Shown: positions 7,739-16,017 of the stretch, piece after piece
How positions within the stretch are numbered: the stretch's first letter is position 1
Layout: every line of letters starts with the position of its first letter
Origin: Solirubrobacteraceae bacterium
GTDB lineage: Bacteria > Actinomycetota > Thermoleophilia > Solirubrobacterales > Solirubrobacteraceae
Assembly: GCA_025934395.1 (NCBI GenBank)
Contig: JAICYC010000019.1
Location: 1-45,479 of the forward strand
Direction of reading: 5' to 3'
Length of the DNA stretch: 45,479 nt
Program-made: the position numbers and the translations under genes
Notes under the pieces: generated by a model
What the model saw: the letters and a program-made list of their open reading frames with translations, nothing else
Database searches by the model: none
Told to the model about the DNA's origin: nothing

Positions 7739-8953
7739 TCAGATCTTGTGGCGTTGCAGGAGCTTGCGCCCGATCACCATGCGCTGGATCTCGGAGGTGC
7801 CCTCGCCGATCAGCAGCAGCGGCGCGTCACGGTAGATCCGCTCGATCTCGTACTCCTTGGAGTACCCGTAGCCGCCGTGGATGCGAAGGCTCTCCTCCGC
7901 GCAGAAGCGTCCCGCCTCGGAGGCGAACAGCTTCGCCATCCCGGCCTCCACGTCCGAGCGCTCTCCGGCGTCCTTCATCGCGGCGGCGCGGCGCACGAGC
8001 AGCCGTGCGGCGTCGATCTGCGTGGCCATGTCTGCGAGCTTGAACTGGATCGCCTGGTGCTCGGCGATCGCCTTGCCGAATGTCTTGCGCTCCTGCGCGT
8101 ATTTGACGGCGAGCTCGAACGCGCGCTGGGCCAGCCCGACGCCGCGGGCGGCGACGTTCACGCGGCCGAGGTCGAGCGCGTCCATCATCTGCACGAAGCC
8201 CTTGTTGAGGCCATCCGCTTCGCCGCCGAGGATGTTCTCGGCGGGGCAGCGGTAGCCGTCGAACACGAGCTCCGTCGACTCCACGCCCTTGTAGCCCATC
8301 TTCTTGATCTTGGGCGGGACTTTGAAGCCCTGCAGCGCGCCGGTGTTCTCTTCGGCGCCGGGCTCTTTCTCGCAGATGAAGCAGGTCATGCCCTTGTAGC
8401 GCGGGTCCGCTTGGGGGTCGGTCTTCACGAGCGTGAAGACGAGCGAGGAGAGCAGGCCGTTGGTGACCCACATCTTCTGGCCGTTGATCTCCCAGGTGCC
8501 GTCGTCCTGCTTCTTGGCGGACGTTTTGATCGCCTGCACGTCGGACCCGAGCTCCGGCTCGGACAGCGAGAAGGCGGCGCGCAGCTCGCCGCTGGCCATC
8601 TTGGGCAGGTACTTCTGCTTCTGCTCCTCGGTGCCGAAGTTCATCAGCAGGTAGGAGCCGATGAAATGGGTGTTCACCACGCCCGAGATCGAGATCCAGC
8701 CGCGCGAGAGCTCTTCGACGATCATCGCGTAGGTCGTCAGGTCCAGCCCCATCCCGCCGTGCTCCTCGGGGATCGTCACACCGAACAGCCCGAGCTCCTT
8801 CATCTGCTCCACGATCGGCTCCGGGAAGCTGTCCTCGTGGTCGTAGTGCTCGGCGTTGGGCAGGATCTGCTCGTCGACGAACTGGTGCACCATGTCGGTG
8901 ATCGCCTTCTGCTCGTCGGTCTTCTCAGCGAACTGGGGTGGGGCTACGGCCAC
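7739..8953 (-). CDS. Acyl-CoA dehydrogenase
   Basis: A 404-residue FAD flavoprotein that oxidises acyl-CoA to 2-enoyl-CoA and hands electrons to ETF. Domain order is standard: N-terminal helices (IPEEHGGMGLDLTTYAMIVEELSRG), the middle beta domain with AAFSLSEPELGSDVQAIKT and MWVTNG, and the C-terminal helical domain with ERKTFGKAIAEHQAIQFKLADM and RIHGGYGYSKEYEIERIYRD followed by LLIGEGTSEIQR. The catalytic glutamate is expected in GEGTSEIQ. The start is GTG 8953 (VAVAPPQF); only a weak CTGGAG precedes it. Substrate is not evident. Because MaoC- and malyl-CoA lyase-like genes lie 4-6 kb away, methylsuccinyl-CoA is one possibility, while ordinary short-chain or branched acyl-CoA is equally possible. 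The SCP2-like gene follows directly. Confidence 0.93.
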   Translation of the reverse strand: MAVAPPQFAEKTDEQKAITDMVHQFVDEQILPNAEHYDHEDSFPEPIVEQMKELGLFGVTIPEEHGGMGLDLTTYAMIVEELSRGWISISGVVNTHFIGSYLLMNFGTEEQKQKYLPKMASGELRAAFSLSEPELGSDVQAIKTSAKKQDDGTWEINGQKMWVTNGLLSSLVFTLVKTDPQADPRYKGMTCFICEKEPGAEENTGALQGFKVPPKIKKMGYKGVESTELVFDGYRCPAENILGGEADGLNKGFVQMMDALDLGRVNVAARGVGLAQRAFELAVKYAQERKTFGKAIAEHQAIQFKLADMATQIDAARLLVRRAAAMKDAGERSDVEAGMAKLFASEAGRFCAEESLRIHGGYGYSKEYEIERIYRDAPLLLIGEGTSEIQRMVIGRKLLQRHKI

Positions 8954-9050
8954 GTGATCTGCGCTCCAGATGATCGTTTTCCCGCGCGCTCCAGCGCGTC
9001 GTGCGGGCGGCGCCCGACCGACGGAGCATACCGTCGCGGAGCGGCCCCGC

Positions 9051-12000
9051 TCAGCGCCGCGGCTTGACGATCGTGAGCGTGAGGCTGCGCGCCGCCGCGG
9101 TTCCCCCGGTGGGCGTGAAGGTGATCCTGATCGTCACCGACACGCGATGGTGGGAACGCAGATAGGCCTTCGCGGCACGTGAGAGCGTGAACTTGAGCGT
9201 CACGCGACCGGGCGCCGTGGCGGAGCCGTGCGCGCTGCCCACCTTTTCCAGCTTCGCCGCATGGTGCTTGCGCGGCTTCTTGAGCACCGCGGACTCGACG
9301 CCCGCGAGCGTGCCCGCGTCGGGGATCGAGACCACAACGGTCACCACGCCGGTGCGGCCCTTCACCTTGTGCGAGAGGATCGTGAACACGTTGCTCGGCG
9401 GCGCCGGCGGCGGTGTTCCGCCTCCCGTTTTCGTCGCGGGCGATTCGTGGTGTTCTTCGGGCGGCGGTCCTGTGGGACAGCCCGCCGCCGGCGCGGGGAA
9501 GAACACGCTCCCCGCCCCCCCGCGCATCGCTTCGGCGTCTTCCAGTTCGCCCGCGATCTCGGCCTGCGAGTCGACGCCGTTGGCGGCGCTCAGCGAGCCG
9601 GTCCAGCTGCACGCGGCACCGGCGATCAGCGCCACCCGGCCTCCACCTCCACCGCCGCTGCTGCCGACCGGCGCGTTGCAGCCCGCGGTGTGCAGCACCA
9701 ACGGCGGCGTCGTGGCGATGCACGTGTTGCCACCGAGCGCGGTGATCGTTCCCGAGCCGCCGATCGTGGCGGCGTGGACGAGCACGCTCCCCCCCGCGCC
9801 GCCGCCGCCCTCGAAGTCGTAGGGCGCGGGCTCGGTCGCGGTGGGCCCGTCGCCCGCTGCGCCGTCGGCGGAGATGGCACCGTCGAGCGCCAAGGTGCCC
9901 GCTTCGACGTCGAGCACGCCACCACCCGCGTTGCCCTCGGCGGTGCCCGGCACGCCCGCCCCGCCGCCACCCGGCAGCGCAGGCGCTTCGGGGCTGTCGT
10001 AGGTCGAGCCGCTCACCGGCCCGGGGTTCTCGTGGGCGCCCGTCCTGCCGCCGACGCCGCCGTGAGAGCCCCCGTGGCCGTCCGTTGAGGCTGTCTGCCC
10101 GGACGCGGTTTCCCCGGCGCCGTCCACCGTTTCGCTCGACCCGCCCGCGTACCCGCGTCCCGTCATCGAGATGCGGCTCGTGGCGTCCACGCTGATCGCG
10201 TTGCTCTTGACTTTGAGGGTCGTCGGGATCGAGGTCCCTTCTTTGCCGATCCCAGTGGTGAGCACCGCGCCGTCGATGAGTTCGATCGCGCCGTATTCGA
10301 GCGAGCGCCCGTACGCGCGCGCCTCGCCGGTGACCACGAGCTTGCGGTGCGGCGAGCTCCAGCTGTCCGACACCGGCGTGCCGTCGGGTGGCGGGTACGC
10401 GCCGGCCGCGCGCCCGCCGTCCACGATCAGGGTTCCGTCGCTGAACGCGCCGGTGCCTTCCCTGACTTCCCCGTTTTCCTTGAAGGCGACGCTGCGCGTG
10501 AACACGGTGCCGGCGCCGCCGCTGCCGAGGTACTCTTCCCCGTCTTCGCCGAGGAATTCCTTGTCCACTCCGCCGTGGGCTTCGAGCGTGCCCGTCCAGG
10601 CCGGGTCTTCTTCGAACAGCGCAGCGATCCGCCCGCCGCCGCCGCTGCCCCCGCCGCCGTTGACGCATTCCGTGATGTGCGTGCGCTCGTCGCAGTGCCC
10701 GCCGCCGTCGGCATCCACCACGCCCGCGCCCGCGAGCGTTTCGGCCGTGATGTAGACCGAGCCGCCCGCGCCCGAGCCGCCGTGGTCGCCGTTCGCGGTG
10801 GAGTCCTGGAGGCCCGTGCCGAACCCGGACACATCGATCTCGCCGTCGACCGTCACATCGGCACCGGGGGATTCGACCTGCACGATGCCGCCGCCCGAGA
10901 GACCGAGCGCGCCGCCTGGTTCGCCGCCGCCGCCGTCGCCGGTGCCGGTCGGGTGGAACGGATCGTCGGAGACGGGCGAGCGACCTTCCATCGTGTACCA
11001 GCGGCCGTACGCCTGGGTGCCGAGGGAGATCCTCCCGTAGCCGCCCAACCCACCATGGCTCCCGCCGAAGTTTTCGGACTCGCCCGTGGGGTTTTCCCCC
11101 GTTTCGAAGTTCGCGCCGAGGCTGCCCATGCCGGCCCCGGTGACCACGCTCCCGGACGCCACGAGGAAGCTTTCCGTGGCCTTGACGATCGTGCGGCGGG
11201 CGTTCAGCCGGTCGGGGAGGGTGATCTTCGTGTGCAAGAGCGCCGGTTCCACGATCTCGCCGTGCCAGTCCTCCGGCAGTTTCGGAACGCTCGAGAGCAG
11301 CGTTTCGCCGTCCACCCGGCCGACCGAGACGCGGTCCCCCGCGAGTTCCAGCTCACCGATCGTGTTCTGGAAGCCGCCCGCCATCGCGATGTCGGGCGCT
11401 TCGATTGCGAGGTTGTAGCCGGCGATCGCGCCGCCGAGCTCCACGACGGCCTTGCTGCTCTTGATCTTCGCCTTCCCGTGTTCGTCGGGAACCATCACGA
11501 GCGCGCCCCCACCCATGATCACGAGCGGCTTGTCGCCGGTATCGAGTTCACCCGTCACGAACGAGGGCACGCACACGAACACGGCTTCTTCCTGGACCGT
11601 GTTGAACACGGGACACAGCGCCGCCTGGTCGGTGTCGGACCCTTCGGCGTCTTCGCCGGCGCCTTCGTCCAGGCCGCCCTCGTTGCCCGTGCCCTGCCTG
11701 ACAGGGCATTCGGGCGACGGGCATTTGGTCGTTTTCAGGTAGGGGGAGCAGAACGGGTCGAGGCCGTTGGTGCCGTGTTCGACGCAGGGCGCGTTGAGCT
11801 GTTCGGTCATCGAGTTCACGTGTTCGAGCAGGCTCGGGATCCCCGAACCCGCCTGGTTGCCGATCTGTTCGGCGGCAACCAGCACCAGATGCTCCTCGAA
11901 CGCCTGCACCGCTTTCCTCACCTGGGCTTCCACGTTCGCCGCTTCTTCGAGCTGTTTTTTGGTGGCTTTCCCTTCTTCCTTGAGCTGCTCGATTTCTTCG

Positions 12001-12419
12001 TACTTTTCGATCAGTTCGGTGAGGTTGAGAGGCACGCTGAACGTGTAGCCGAGCTGCAGCGTTTCTTCGACTTCGAACACCGAGATCGTGGCTTCGGCGA
12101 GTTCGAAGCCCGTCGAGGTGTCCCCTTTCGCGCTCTTCCAGTTGCCTTCGATCTGTGCGCTCGGATCGAGTTCACCGGCGCATTCGGAGATTTCCCCCCT
12201 GAACGTCCCGCCTTCGGTTTCCGATTCGGCTTCGAGCAGGTACTTGCAACCGAGCACTTCGCCTTCGAAGCTGCCTTCAGCCGCGAGCGCGCTCCCCGGC
12301 GCGAGCGCTGCGACCGCCGCACAGGCCAACAGGGCGAGCACCAGCAGGCGGGCGAGCGCCGGCCGCGCGCGTTTCCCTCTAGCCTCCGTGGCCCCCGCAA
12401 GCCATCGCACGGCGTGCAC
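9051..12419 (-). CDS. Large exported Gly-rich surface protein with duplicated module
   Basis: A 1122-residue protein of unknown function. An N-terminal hydrophobic segment (about 23-47, ending SALA-A) is a signal peptide. Residues 48-130 form a beta-rich region, 131-178 a Glu/Lys-rich helix likely to be a coiled coil, and 211-284 a Cys-containing acidic linker. Two copies of a Gly-rich module follow (about 416-645 and 735-975), each with GGSHGG, a V-x-V-x-G strand, GGxGAGGSV, GGGGGGR(I/V)A, WTG and GGAGxVF. A Pro-rich linker leads to a final Ig-like beta domain (about 1010-1122, ending TLTIVKPRR). Similar GGGGGGRIA-type repeats occur in secreted surface proteins of other bacteria. Glutamate is coded almost only by GAA, unlike the neighbouring enzymes. 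The start is GTG 12419 without a good ribosome site, so it is the least certain point. Confidence 0.8.
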   Translation of the reverse strand: MHAVRWLAGATEARGKRARPALARLLVLALLACAAVAALAPGSALAAEGSFEGEVLGCKYLLEAESETEGGTFRGEISECAGELDPSAQIEGNWKSAKGDTSTGFELAEATISVFEVEETLQLGYTFSVPLNLTELIEKYEEIEQLKEEGKATKKQLEEAANVEAQVRKAVQAFEEHLVLVAAEQIGNQAGSGIPSLLEHVNSMTEQLNAPCVEHGTNGLDPFCSPYLKTTKCPSPECPVRQGTGNEGGLDEGAGEDAEGSDTDQAALCPVFNTVQEEAVFVCVPSFVTGELDTGDKPLVIMGGGALVMVPDEHGKAKIKSSKAVVELGGAIAGYNLAIEAPDIAMAGGFQNTIGELELAGDRVSVGRVDGETLLSSVPKLPEDWHGEIVEPALLHTKITLPDRLNARRTIVKATESFLVASGSVVTGAGMGSLGANFETGENPTGESENFGGSHGGLGGYGRISLGTQAYGRWYTMEGRSPVSDDPFHPTGTGDGGGGEPGGALGLSGGGIVQVESPGADVTVDGEIDVSGFGTGLQDSTANGDHGGSGAGGSVYITAETLAGAGVVDADGGGHCDERTHITECVNGGGGSGGGGRIAALFEEDPAWTGTLEAHGGVDKEFLGEDGEEYLGSGGAGTVFTRSVAFKENGEVREGTGAFSDGTLIVDGGRAAGAYPPPDGTPVSDSWSSPHRKLVVTGEARAYGRSLEYGAIELIDGAVLTTGIGKEGTSIPTTLKVKSNAISVDATSRISMTGRGYAGGSSETVDGAGETASGQTASTDGHGGSHGGVGGRTGAHENPGPVSGSTYDSPEAPALPGGGGAGVPGTAEGNAGGGVLDVEAGTLALDGAISADGAAGDGPTATEPAPYDFEGGGGAGGSVLVHAATIGGSGTITALGGNTCIATTPPLVLHTAGCNAPVGSSGGGGGGRVALIAGAACSWTGSLSAANGVDSQAEIAGELEDAEAMRGGAGSVFFPAPAAGCPTGPPPEEHHESPATKTGGGTPPPAPPSNVFTILSHKVKGRTGVVTVVVSIPDAGTLAGVESAVLKKPRKHHAAKLEKVGSAHGSATAPGRVTLKFTLSRAAKAYLRSHHRVSVTIRITFTPTGGTAAARSLTLTIVKPRR
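9495..10217 (-). repeat. Gly-rich module, second copy (protein level)
   Basis: Residues about 735-975 of the surface protein repeat the order of the first copy: GGSHGGVGG, VLDVEAGTLALDGAISADG, GGGGAGGSVLVHAATIGGSG, GGGGGGRVALI, WTGSLSAANGVD and RGGAGSVFF. Divergence from copy one is large, so this is an old duplication. Confidence 0.65.
10485..11174 (-). repeat. Gly-rich module, first copy (protein level)
   Basis: Residues about 416-645 of the surface protein: GGSHGGLGGYG, IVQVESPGADVTVDGEIDVSG, GGSGAGGSVYITAETLAGAG, GGGGSGGGGRIAALF, WTGTLEAHGGVD and GSGGAGTVF, in the same order as the second copy. A likely beta-roll or beta-helix building block. Confidence 0.65.
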
Positions 12420-12522
12420 CTTACGGCATCGTGTCCACCTTTTTCACACGGATTTCGCCCAACGGACGGATGTCCGCCGTCTCCCGTAGGCCTGCAGCCG
12501 CCGCGGCGGCGAGCCGCGGGTC

Positions 12523-14058
12523 ATGAACTTCGCGCGCGACGTGCTCGCGCGGCGCGACCCGGGCGCGCTCGCGCTGGTGGAGCTCGCGCGCGACGGCGCG
12601 CGGCGGGAGTGGACCTTCGATGAGGTGGGCGAGCGCTCGGCGCGGCTCGCGGGCGCGCTGGCGGAGATGGGCGTGCGCCGCGGCGACGTGGTGATGACGC
12701 TGATCGGCAACCGGCCCGAGTGGGTGCTCGCGATGCTCGCGTGCTTTCGCACCGGCGCGGTCGTGCTCCCCTGCACCGAGCAGCTGCGCGCGAAGGACCT
12801 GCGGCTGCGGATCGCCGTGGCGCGGCCCACGCTGATCCTCGCCGACGAGCGCAACCGGCCCGAGCTCGAGGCGGCGGGCGTGACCGGTGCGCTGACCGTG
12901 GCGGACGCGCGCGCCGCTGCGGCGGAGGGCGATGCGCCAGAGGACGTGCCCGTGCGCTACGTGCCCGACGAAGCGCTCCTGGGCGCCGAGCCCGCTCCCG
13001 CCGCCGAGCTCGACGCGAGCGAGCCGTGCCTGATCACGTTCACGAGCGGCACCGCGGGCGAGCCGAAGGCGGTCGTGCACGCGCAGCGCTATCTCGAGGG
13101 CCAGCGTGTGCAGGCGCGCCACTGGCTGGGCGGGCGCGAGGGCGAGCTCGTGTGGTGCACCGCCGCGAGCGGCTGGTCGAAGTCGGCCCGCAACGTGTTC
13201 ATCGCGCCGTGGCTCGAGGGCGCCGCCGCGCTGCTGCACGACGCGCGCTTCGACCCCGGCGAGCGCCTGGAGCTGCTCGCGCGGGAGCGCGTGAACGTGC
13301 TGTGCATGGCCCCCACCGAGTACCGCGTGATCGCCAAGCGCGCCGAGCTGCAGCCGATCCCGTCGTTGCGCGCGATGGTGGCGGCGGGCGAGGCGCTCAA
13401 CCCCGAGGTGCTGCGCGCGTGGCACGAGTCGACCGGGTTGCACATCCGTGACGGCTACGGGCAGACGGAGACCGGCCAGACCACCGGATCGCCGCTCGAT
13501 CAGGAGCCGCGACCCGGCTCGATGGGGGTGCCGCTGCCGGGCGTGCAGGTGCAGGTGCTCGACGGCGAGCTCGTGATCGCGCCCGCGAGCGTGCCCACGT
13601 TCTTCCTCGGGTACCTCGACGAGCACATCGTGCGCGGCGCCGACGGCGGCTGGAGCGGCGCCGATCGCAGGGCGGGCGAGCCGTGGCGCACCGGCGATCG
13701 CGTGCGCGTGGAGGACGGCTGGCTGTACTTCGAGGGGCGCAGCGACGATGTGATCGTCTCGGCGGGCTACCGGATCGGGCCGTTCGAGGTGGAGTCCGCG
13801 CTCGTCGCGCATCCCGCCGTCGCGGAGGCGGCCGCCGTGGCCGCGCCCGACGACGAGCGCGGCTCGGTCGTGCGCGCGATCGTGGTGCTGCGCGACGGCC
13901 ACTCGCCCGCCTCCCCCGAGCTCGCTCGCGAGCTGCAGGACCACGTCAAGCGCGTCACCGCTCCCTACAAGTACCCGCGCATCGTCGAGTTCGTGGAGGA
14001 GCTGCCCAAGACCGCCAGCGGCAAGATCAAGCGGGCCGAGCTTCGCGCGAGCGGCTGA
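12523..14058 (+). CDS. AMP-forming acyl-CoA synthetase (acetyl/medium-chain type)
   Basis: A 511-residue ANL-superfamily enzyme that activates a carboxylic acid with ATP and CoA through an acyl-adenylate. Motifs in order: phosphate loop FTSGTAGEPKAVVH (about 172-185), ACS-type WSKSARNVFIAPWLEGAA, YGQTETGQTTGSPLD, WRTGDRVRVEDGWLYFEGR with the hinge aspartate and following DDVIVSAGYRIGPFEVES, and the C-terminal catalytic lysine in PKTASGKIKRAELR. The layout resembles ACSM-like medium-chain or benzoate synthetases; chain length cannot be read from sequence. It starts at ATG 12523, about 100 nt from the divergent surface-protein gene, and converges on the exporter gene across a strong hairpin. 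Glutamate codons are nearly all GAG here, in contrast with that neighbour. Confidence 0.92.
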   Translation: MNFARDVLARRDPGALALVELARDGARREWTFDEVGERSARLAGALAEMGVRRGDVVMTLIGNRPEWVLAMLACFRTGAVVLPCTEQLRAKDLRLRIAVARPTLILADERNRPELEAAGVTGALTVADARAAAAEGDAPEDVPVRYVPDEALLGAEPAPAAELDASEPCLITFTSGTAGEPKAVVHAQRYLEGQRVQARHWLGGREGELVWCTAASGWSKSARNVFIAPWLEGAAALLHDARFDPGERLELLARERVNVLCMAPTEYRVIAKRAELQPIPSLRAMVAAGEALNPEVLRAWHESTGLHIRDGYGQTETGQTTGSPLDQEPRPGSMGVPLPGVQVQVLDGELVIAPASVPTFFLGYLDEHIVRGADGGWSGADRRAGEPWRTGDRVRVEDGWLYFEGRSDDVIVSAGYRIGPFEVESALVAHPAVAEAAAVAAPDDERGSVVRAIVVLRDGHSPASPELARELQDHVKRVTAPYKYPRIVEFVEELPKTASGKIKRAELRASG

Positions 14059-14059
14059 G

Positions 14060-14093
14060 CGCCGCCCCGCGCGGCGTCGTGCGCGGGGCGGCG
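14060..14093. terminator. Bidirectional terminator between acyl-CoA synthetase and exporter genes
   Basis: A 13-bp GC stem (GCCGCCCCGCGC with GCGCGGGGCGGC, plus one flanking C-G pair) and an 8-nt loop fill the 49-nt gap between two convergent genes. Position and strength fit a shared intrinsic terminator, though T-runs are absent. Confidence 0.7.
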
Positions 14094-14107
14094 TCGCCTG
14101 TGACCGA

Positions 14108-15922
14108 TCAGGCGGCCTGGGCCAGCGGCTCCTGCTCGCCGGCCGCGTCGGCCTCCTCGGGCGCAGCCTCCGCGAGCTGCGGGCGCCGCGGCGGGCGCAG
14201 CAGCGCGAACGCGGCCACGATGCCCACCGCCACGCATCCGGCGGCGACCAGGTAGGAGAGGTGGAACCCGCCCGTCAGCGCGCTCGCGAGCGGGCTGCCG
14301 TGAGCGGCGAGCGCCTTCGTGTGGTCGGTGGCGATCGTCCCCAGCGAGGCGAGCCCGATCGCCCCGAACAGCTGCACCGAGACGTTGATGATCCCCGACG
14401 CCAGGCCCGCGTCGCTGGCGGGCGCGTCGGCCATCCCCATCGTCAGCAGCGGCAGGAACGACGCTCCCGCGCCGAGCCCGAGCAGCAGGAACGCTCCGAA
14501 CAGGCCCGGGAAGTAGCTCGCGTGCACGCCCTGCTGGGAGAGCACGAGCAGCCCCGCCACGATCCCCAGCAGGCCCGCGCCGAGGGTGCGCACGGCGCCA
14601 TAGCGGTTGACTGCACGCGCGGCGATCCCCATCGACATCACCGCGATCGAGATCGTCAGCGGCATGAACGCGAGGCCGGTGTCGATCGCGTCGTAGCCGA
14701 GCACGCGCTCGAGGTACAGCGAGCCGAGGAAGAACGCCGAGAACATGCCCGTCACGAGCAGCCCGCGCACGAGGCTCGAGCCCATCAGCATCCGCAGGCG
14801 CAGGATCCGCAGCGGCATGATCGGGTTGGAGATCCGCGCCTCGAGGGCGAGGAAGCCGGCGAGCAGAGCGAGCGAGCCTCCCGCCGCGCCGAGCGTGCGC
14901 GCCGAGAGCAGCCCGTAGTCGCTGGACTTCACGATCGCGAACGCGCCCAGCATCGTTGCGAGCGTGACGAGGACCGAGCCGAGCACGTCCACGCCGCCGG
15001 AGAGGCCGAGCCCCTCGTTCTCGGCGATCAGCCGCGCACCCGCGAAGAACGCGATCGCCCCGATCGGCACGTTCACGAAGAAGATCCAGTGCCAGTCGAG
15101 CGACTGCGTCAGCGCGCCGCCCGCGAGCAGCCCGATCGAGCCGCCGCCGGCGGACACGAACGCGTACATGCCCATCGCACGCGCCTGGTCGGCAGCGCGG
15201 GGGAACTCCGTCACGATGATCGCCAGGATCACGCTCGAGGCGACCGCTCCGCCGGCGCCCTGGATCAGCCGCGCCCCGATCAGCATCGCCTGGCTGTCGG
15301 CCGCGCCGCACAGGATCGAGGCAGCGGTGAACATCACCAGCCCGGCGAGGAACACCCGCTTGCGCCCCACGAGGTCGCCGAGGCGGCCCGCGAGCAGCAG
15401 CAGCCCGCCGAACGTGATCAGGTAGCCGTTCATCACCCACGTGAGGTTGCCCTGGCTGAAGTGGAGGTCGCGCTGGATCGACGGCAGCGCCACGTTGACG
15501 ATCGTCGCGTCGAGCACCATCATGAGCTGTCCGAGGCACAGCACGGCGAGCGCGATCCAGCGCCGCCGCTCGGAGCGCTCGGGGCTCGGCGGGAGCGCCT
15601 GGATCGCGGGCGCGTCCTGCGGCTCGCCCACGGCAAGGATGCTCGTCTCGGCGCTCTCGGGCGCCGCCACGCGCGGGCGCGCCGTCCCGCGTGCGAGCAC
15701 CCGCCGGACCGCGGCCACCGCGCGCTGCTCGCGCGCGGTGGCCTCGGCGGCGGGCCTGCGGTCGTGCGCGCGCACACGCTCGGTGTGGGCGAGCTCAGCC
15801 GTGTAGGCCTGCACGGCGATGTGGGGCTCGGCGGAGGCGAGCGCCGGCGCTGCCTGCCACCGCGCCCGGCGGGCGAGCGGGTGGATCGGGCGGTGCGTGC
15901 GGGGGATGATCGTGTTGCTCAT
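14108..15922 (-). CDS. MFS multidrug exporter, DHA2 (EmrB/QacA) family, with long N-terminal extension
   Basis: A 604-residue proton-coupled efflux protein of the inner membrane. The transporter part starts near residue 120 with WIALAVLCLGQLMMVLDATIVNVALPSI (DHA2 motif D1 LDATIVNVALP), then GRLGDLVGRKRVFLAG (motif A), GARLIQGAGGA and the many hydrophobic spans expected of a 14-helix family. Residues 1-119 form a hydrophilic, Arg/Ala-rich segment that DHA2 proteins normally lack. The ATG at 15922 is supported by AAGGAG about 6 nt upstream, so the extension seems to be translated. It is divergent from a MarR regulator and shares its control region, including a 9-bp inverted repeat, a typical arrangement for MarR-controlled drug efflux. 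Substrates are unknown. Confidence 0.93.
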   Translation of the reverse strand: MSNTIIPRTHRPIHPLARRARWQAAPALASAEPHIAVQAYTAELAHTERVRAHDRRPAAEATAREQRAVAAVRRVLARGTARPRVAAPESAETSILAVGEPQDAPAIQALPPSPERSERRRWIALAVLCLGQLMMVLDATIVNVALPSIQRDLHFSQGNLTWVMNGYLITFGGLLLLAGRLGDLVGRKRVFLAGLVMFTAASILCGAADSQAMLIGARLIQGAGGAVASSVILAIIVTEFPRAADQARAMGMYAFVSAGGGSIGLLAGGALTQSLDWHWIFFVNVPIGAIAFFAGARLIAENEGLGLSGGVDVLGSVLVTLATMLGAFAIVKSSDYGLLSARTLGAAGGSLALLAGFLALEARISNPIMPLRILRLRMLMGSSLVRGLLVTGMFSAFFLGSLYLERVLGYDAIDTGLAFMPLTISIAVMSMGIAARAVNRYGAVRTLGAGLLGIVAGLLVLSQQGVHASYFPGLFGAFLLLGLGAGASFLPLLTMGMADAPASDAGLASGIINVSVQLFGAIGLASLGTIATDHTKALAAHGSPLASALTGGFHLSYLVAAGCVAVGIVAAFALLRPPRRPQLAEAAPEEADAAGEQEPLAQAA

Positions 15923-15960
15923 GTGGCTCCTTCCGATTGCTGCGTAGGAGCACCATAGCA

Positions 15961-15989
15961 GGGATCATCACCGATACATGGATGATCCC
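15961..15989. promoter_or_regulatory. Inverted repeat, probable MarR operator
   Basis: Perfect 9-bp arms GGGATCATC and GATGATCCC separated by 11 nt, lying between the divergent exporter and MarR genes and next to a TATAAT. MarR dimers bind such inverted repeats, so binding here could repress both genes. Confidence 0.65.
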
Positions 15990-15998
15990 TCAAATATT

Positions 15999-16004
15999 TA
16001 TAAT
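15999..16004 (+). promoter_or_regulatory. -10 box (TATAAT) of the marR-type gene
   Basis: A consensus TATAAT in an unusually AT-rich patch, 10 nt after the inverted repeat. Transcription would start near 16011, a few bases before the ATG at 16018. The -35 region would fall inside the operator, so a bound repressor would block it. Confidence 0.55.
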
Positions 16005-16017
16005 CCGTGCTACCCTT

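Noticed and set aside
12497..12510. 14-bp palindrome GCCGCCGCGGCGGC before the acyl-CoA synthetase gene
   Set aside because: It is a CG-only repeat that arises easily from codon-like GCC runs, and nothing links it to regulation.
10347..12623. A 758-residue open frame on the plus strand across the surface-protein gene
   Set aside because: It is Arg/Ala/His-rich with no domain, and it mirrors a minus-strand gene with a signal peptide, repeats and an Ig-like domain. Long antisense frames are expected at this GC content.
14261..15958. A 565-residue plus-strand frame opposite the exporter gene
   Set aside because: It has low-complexity Arg/Glu/His composition and no recognisable motif, while the opposite strand encodes a clear DHA2 transporter.
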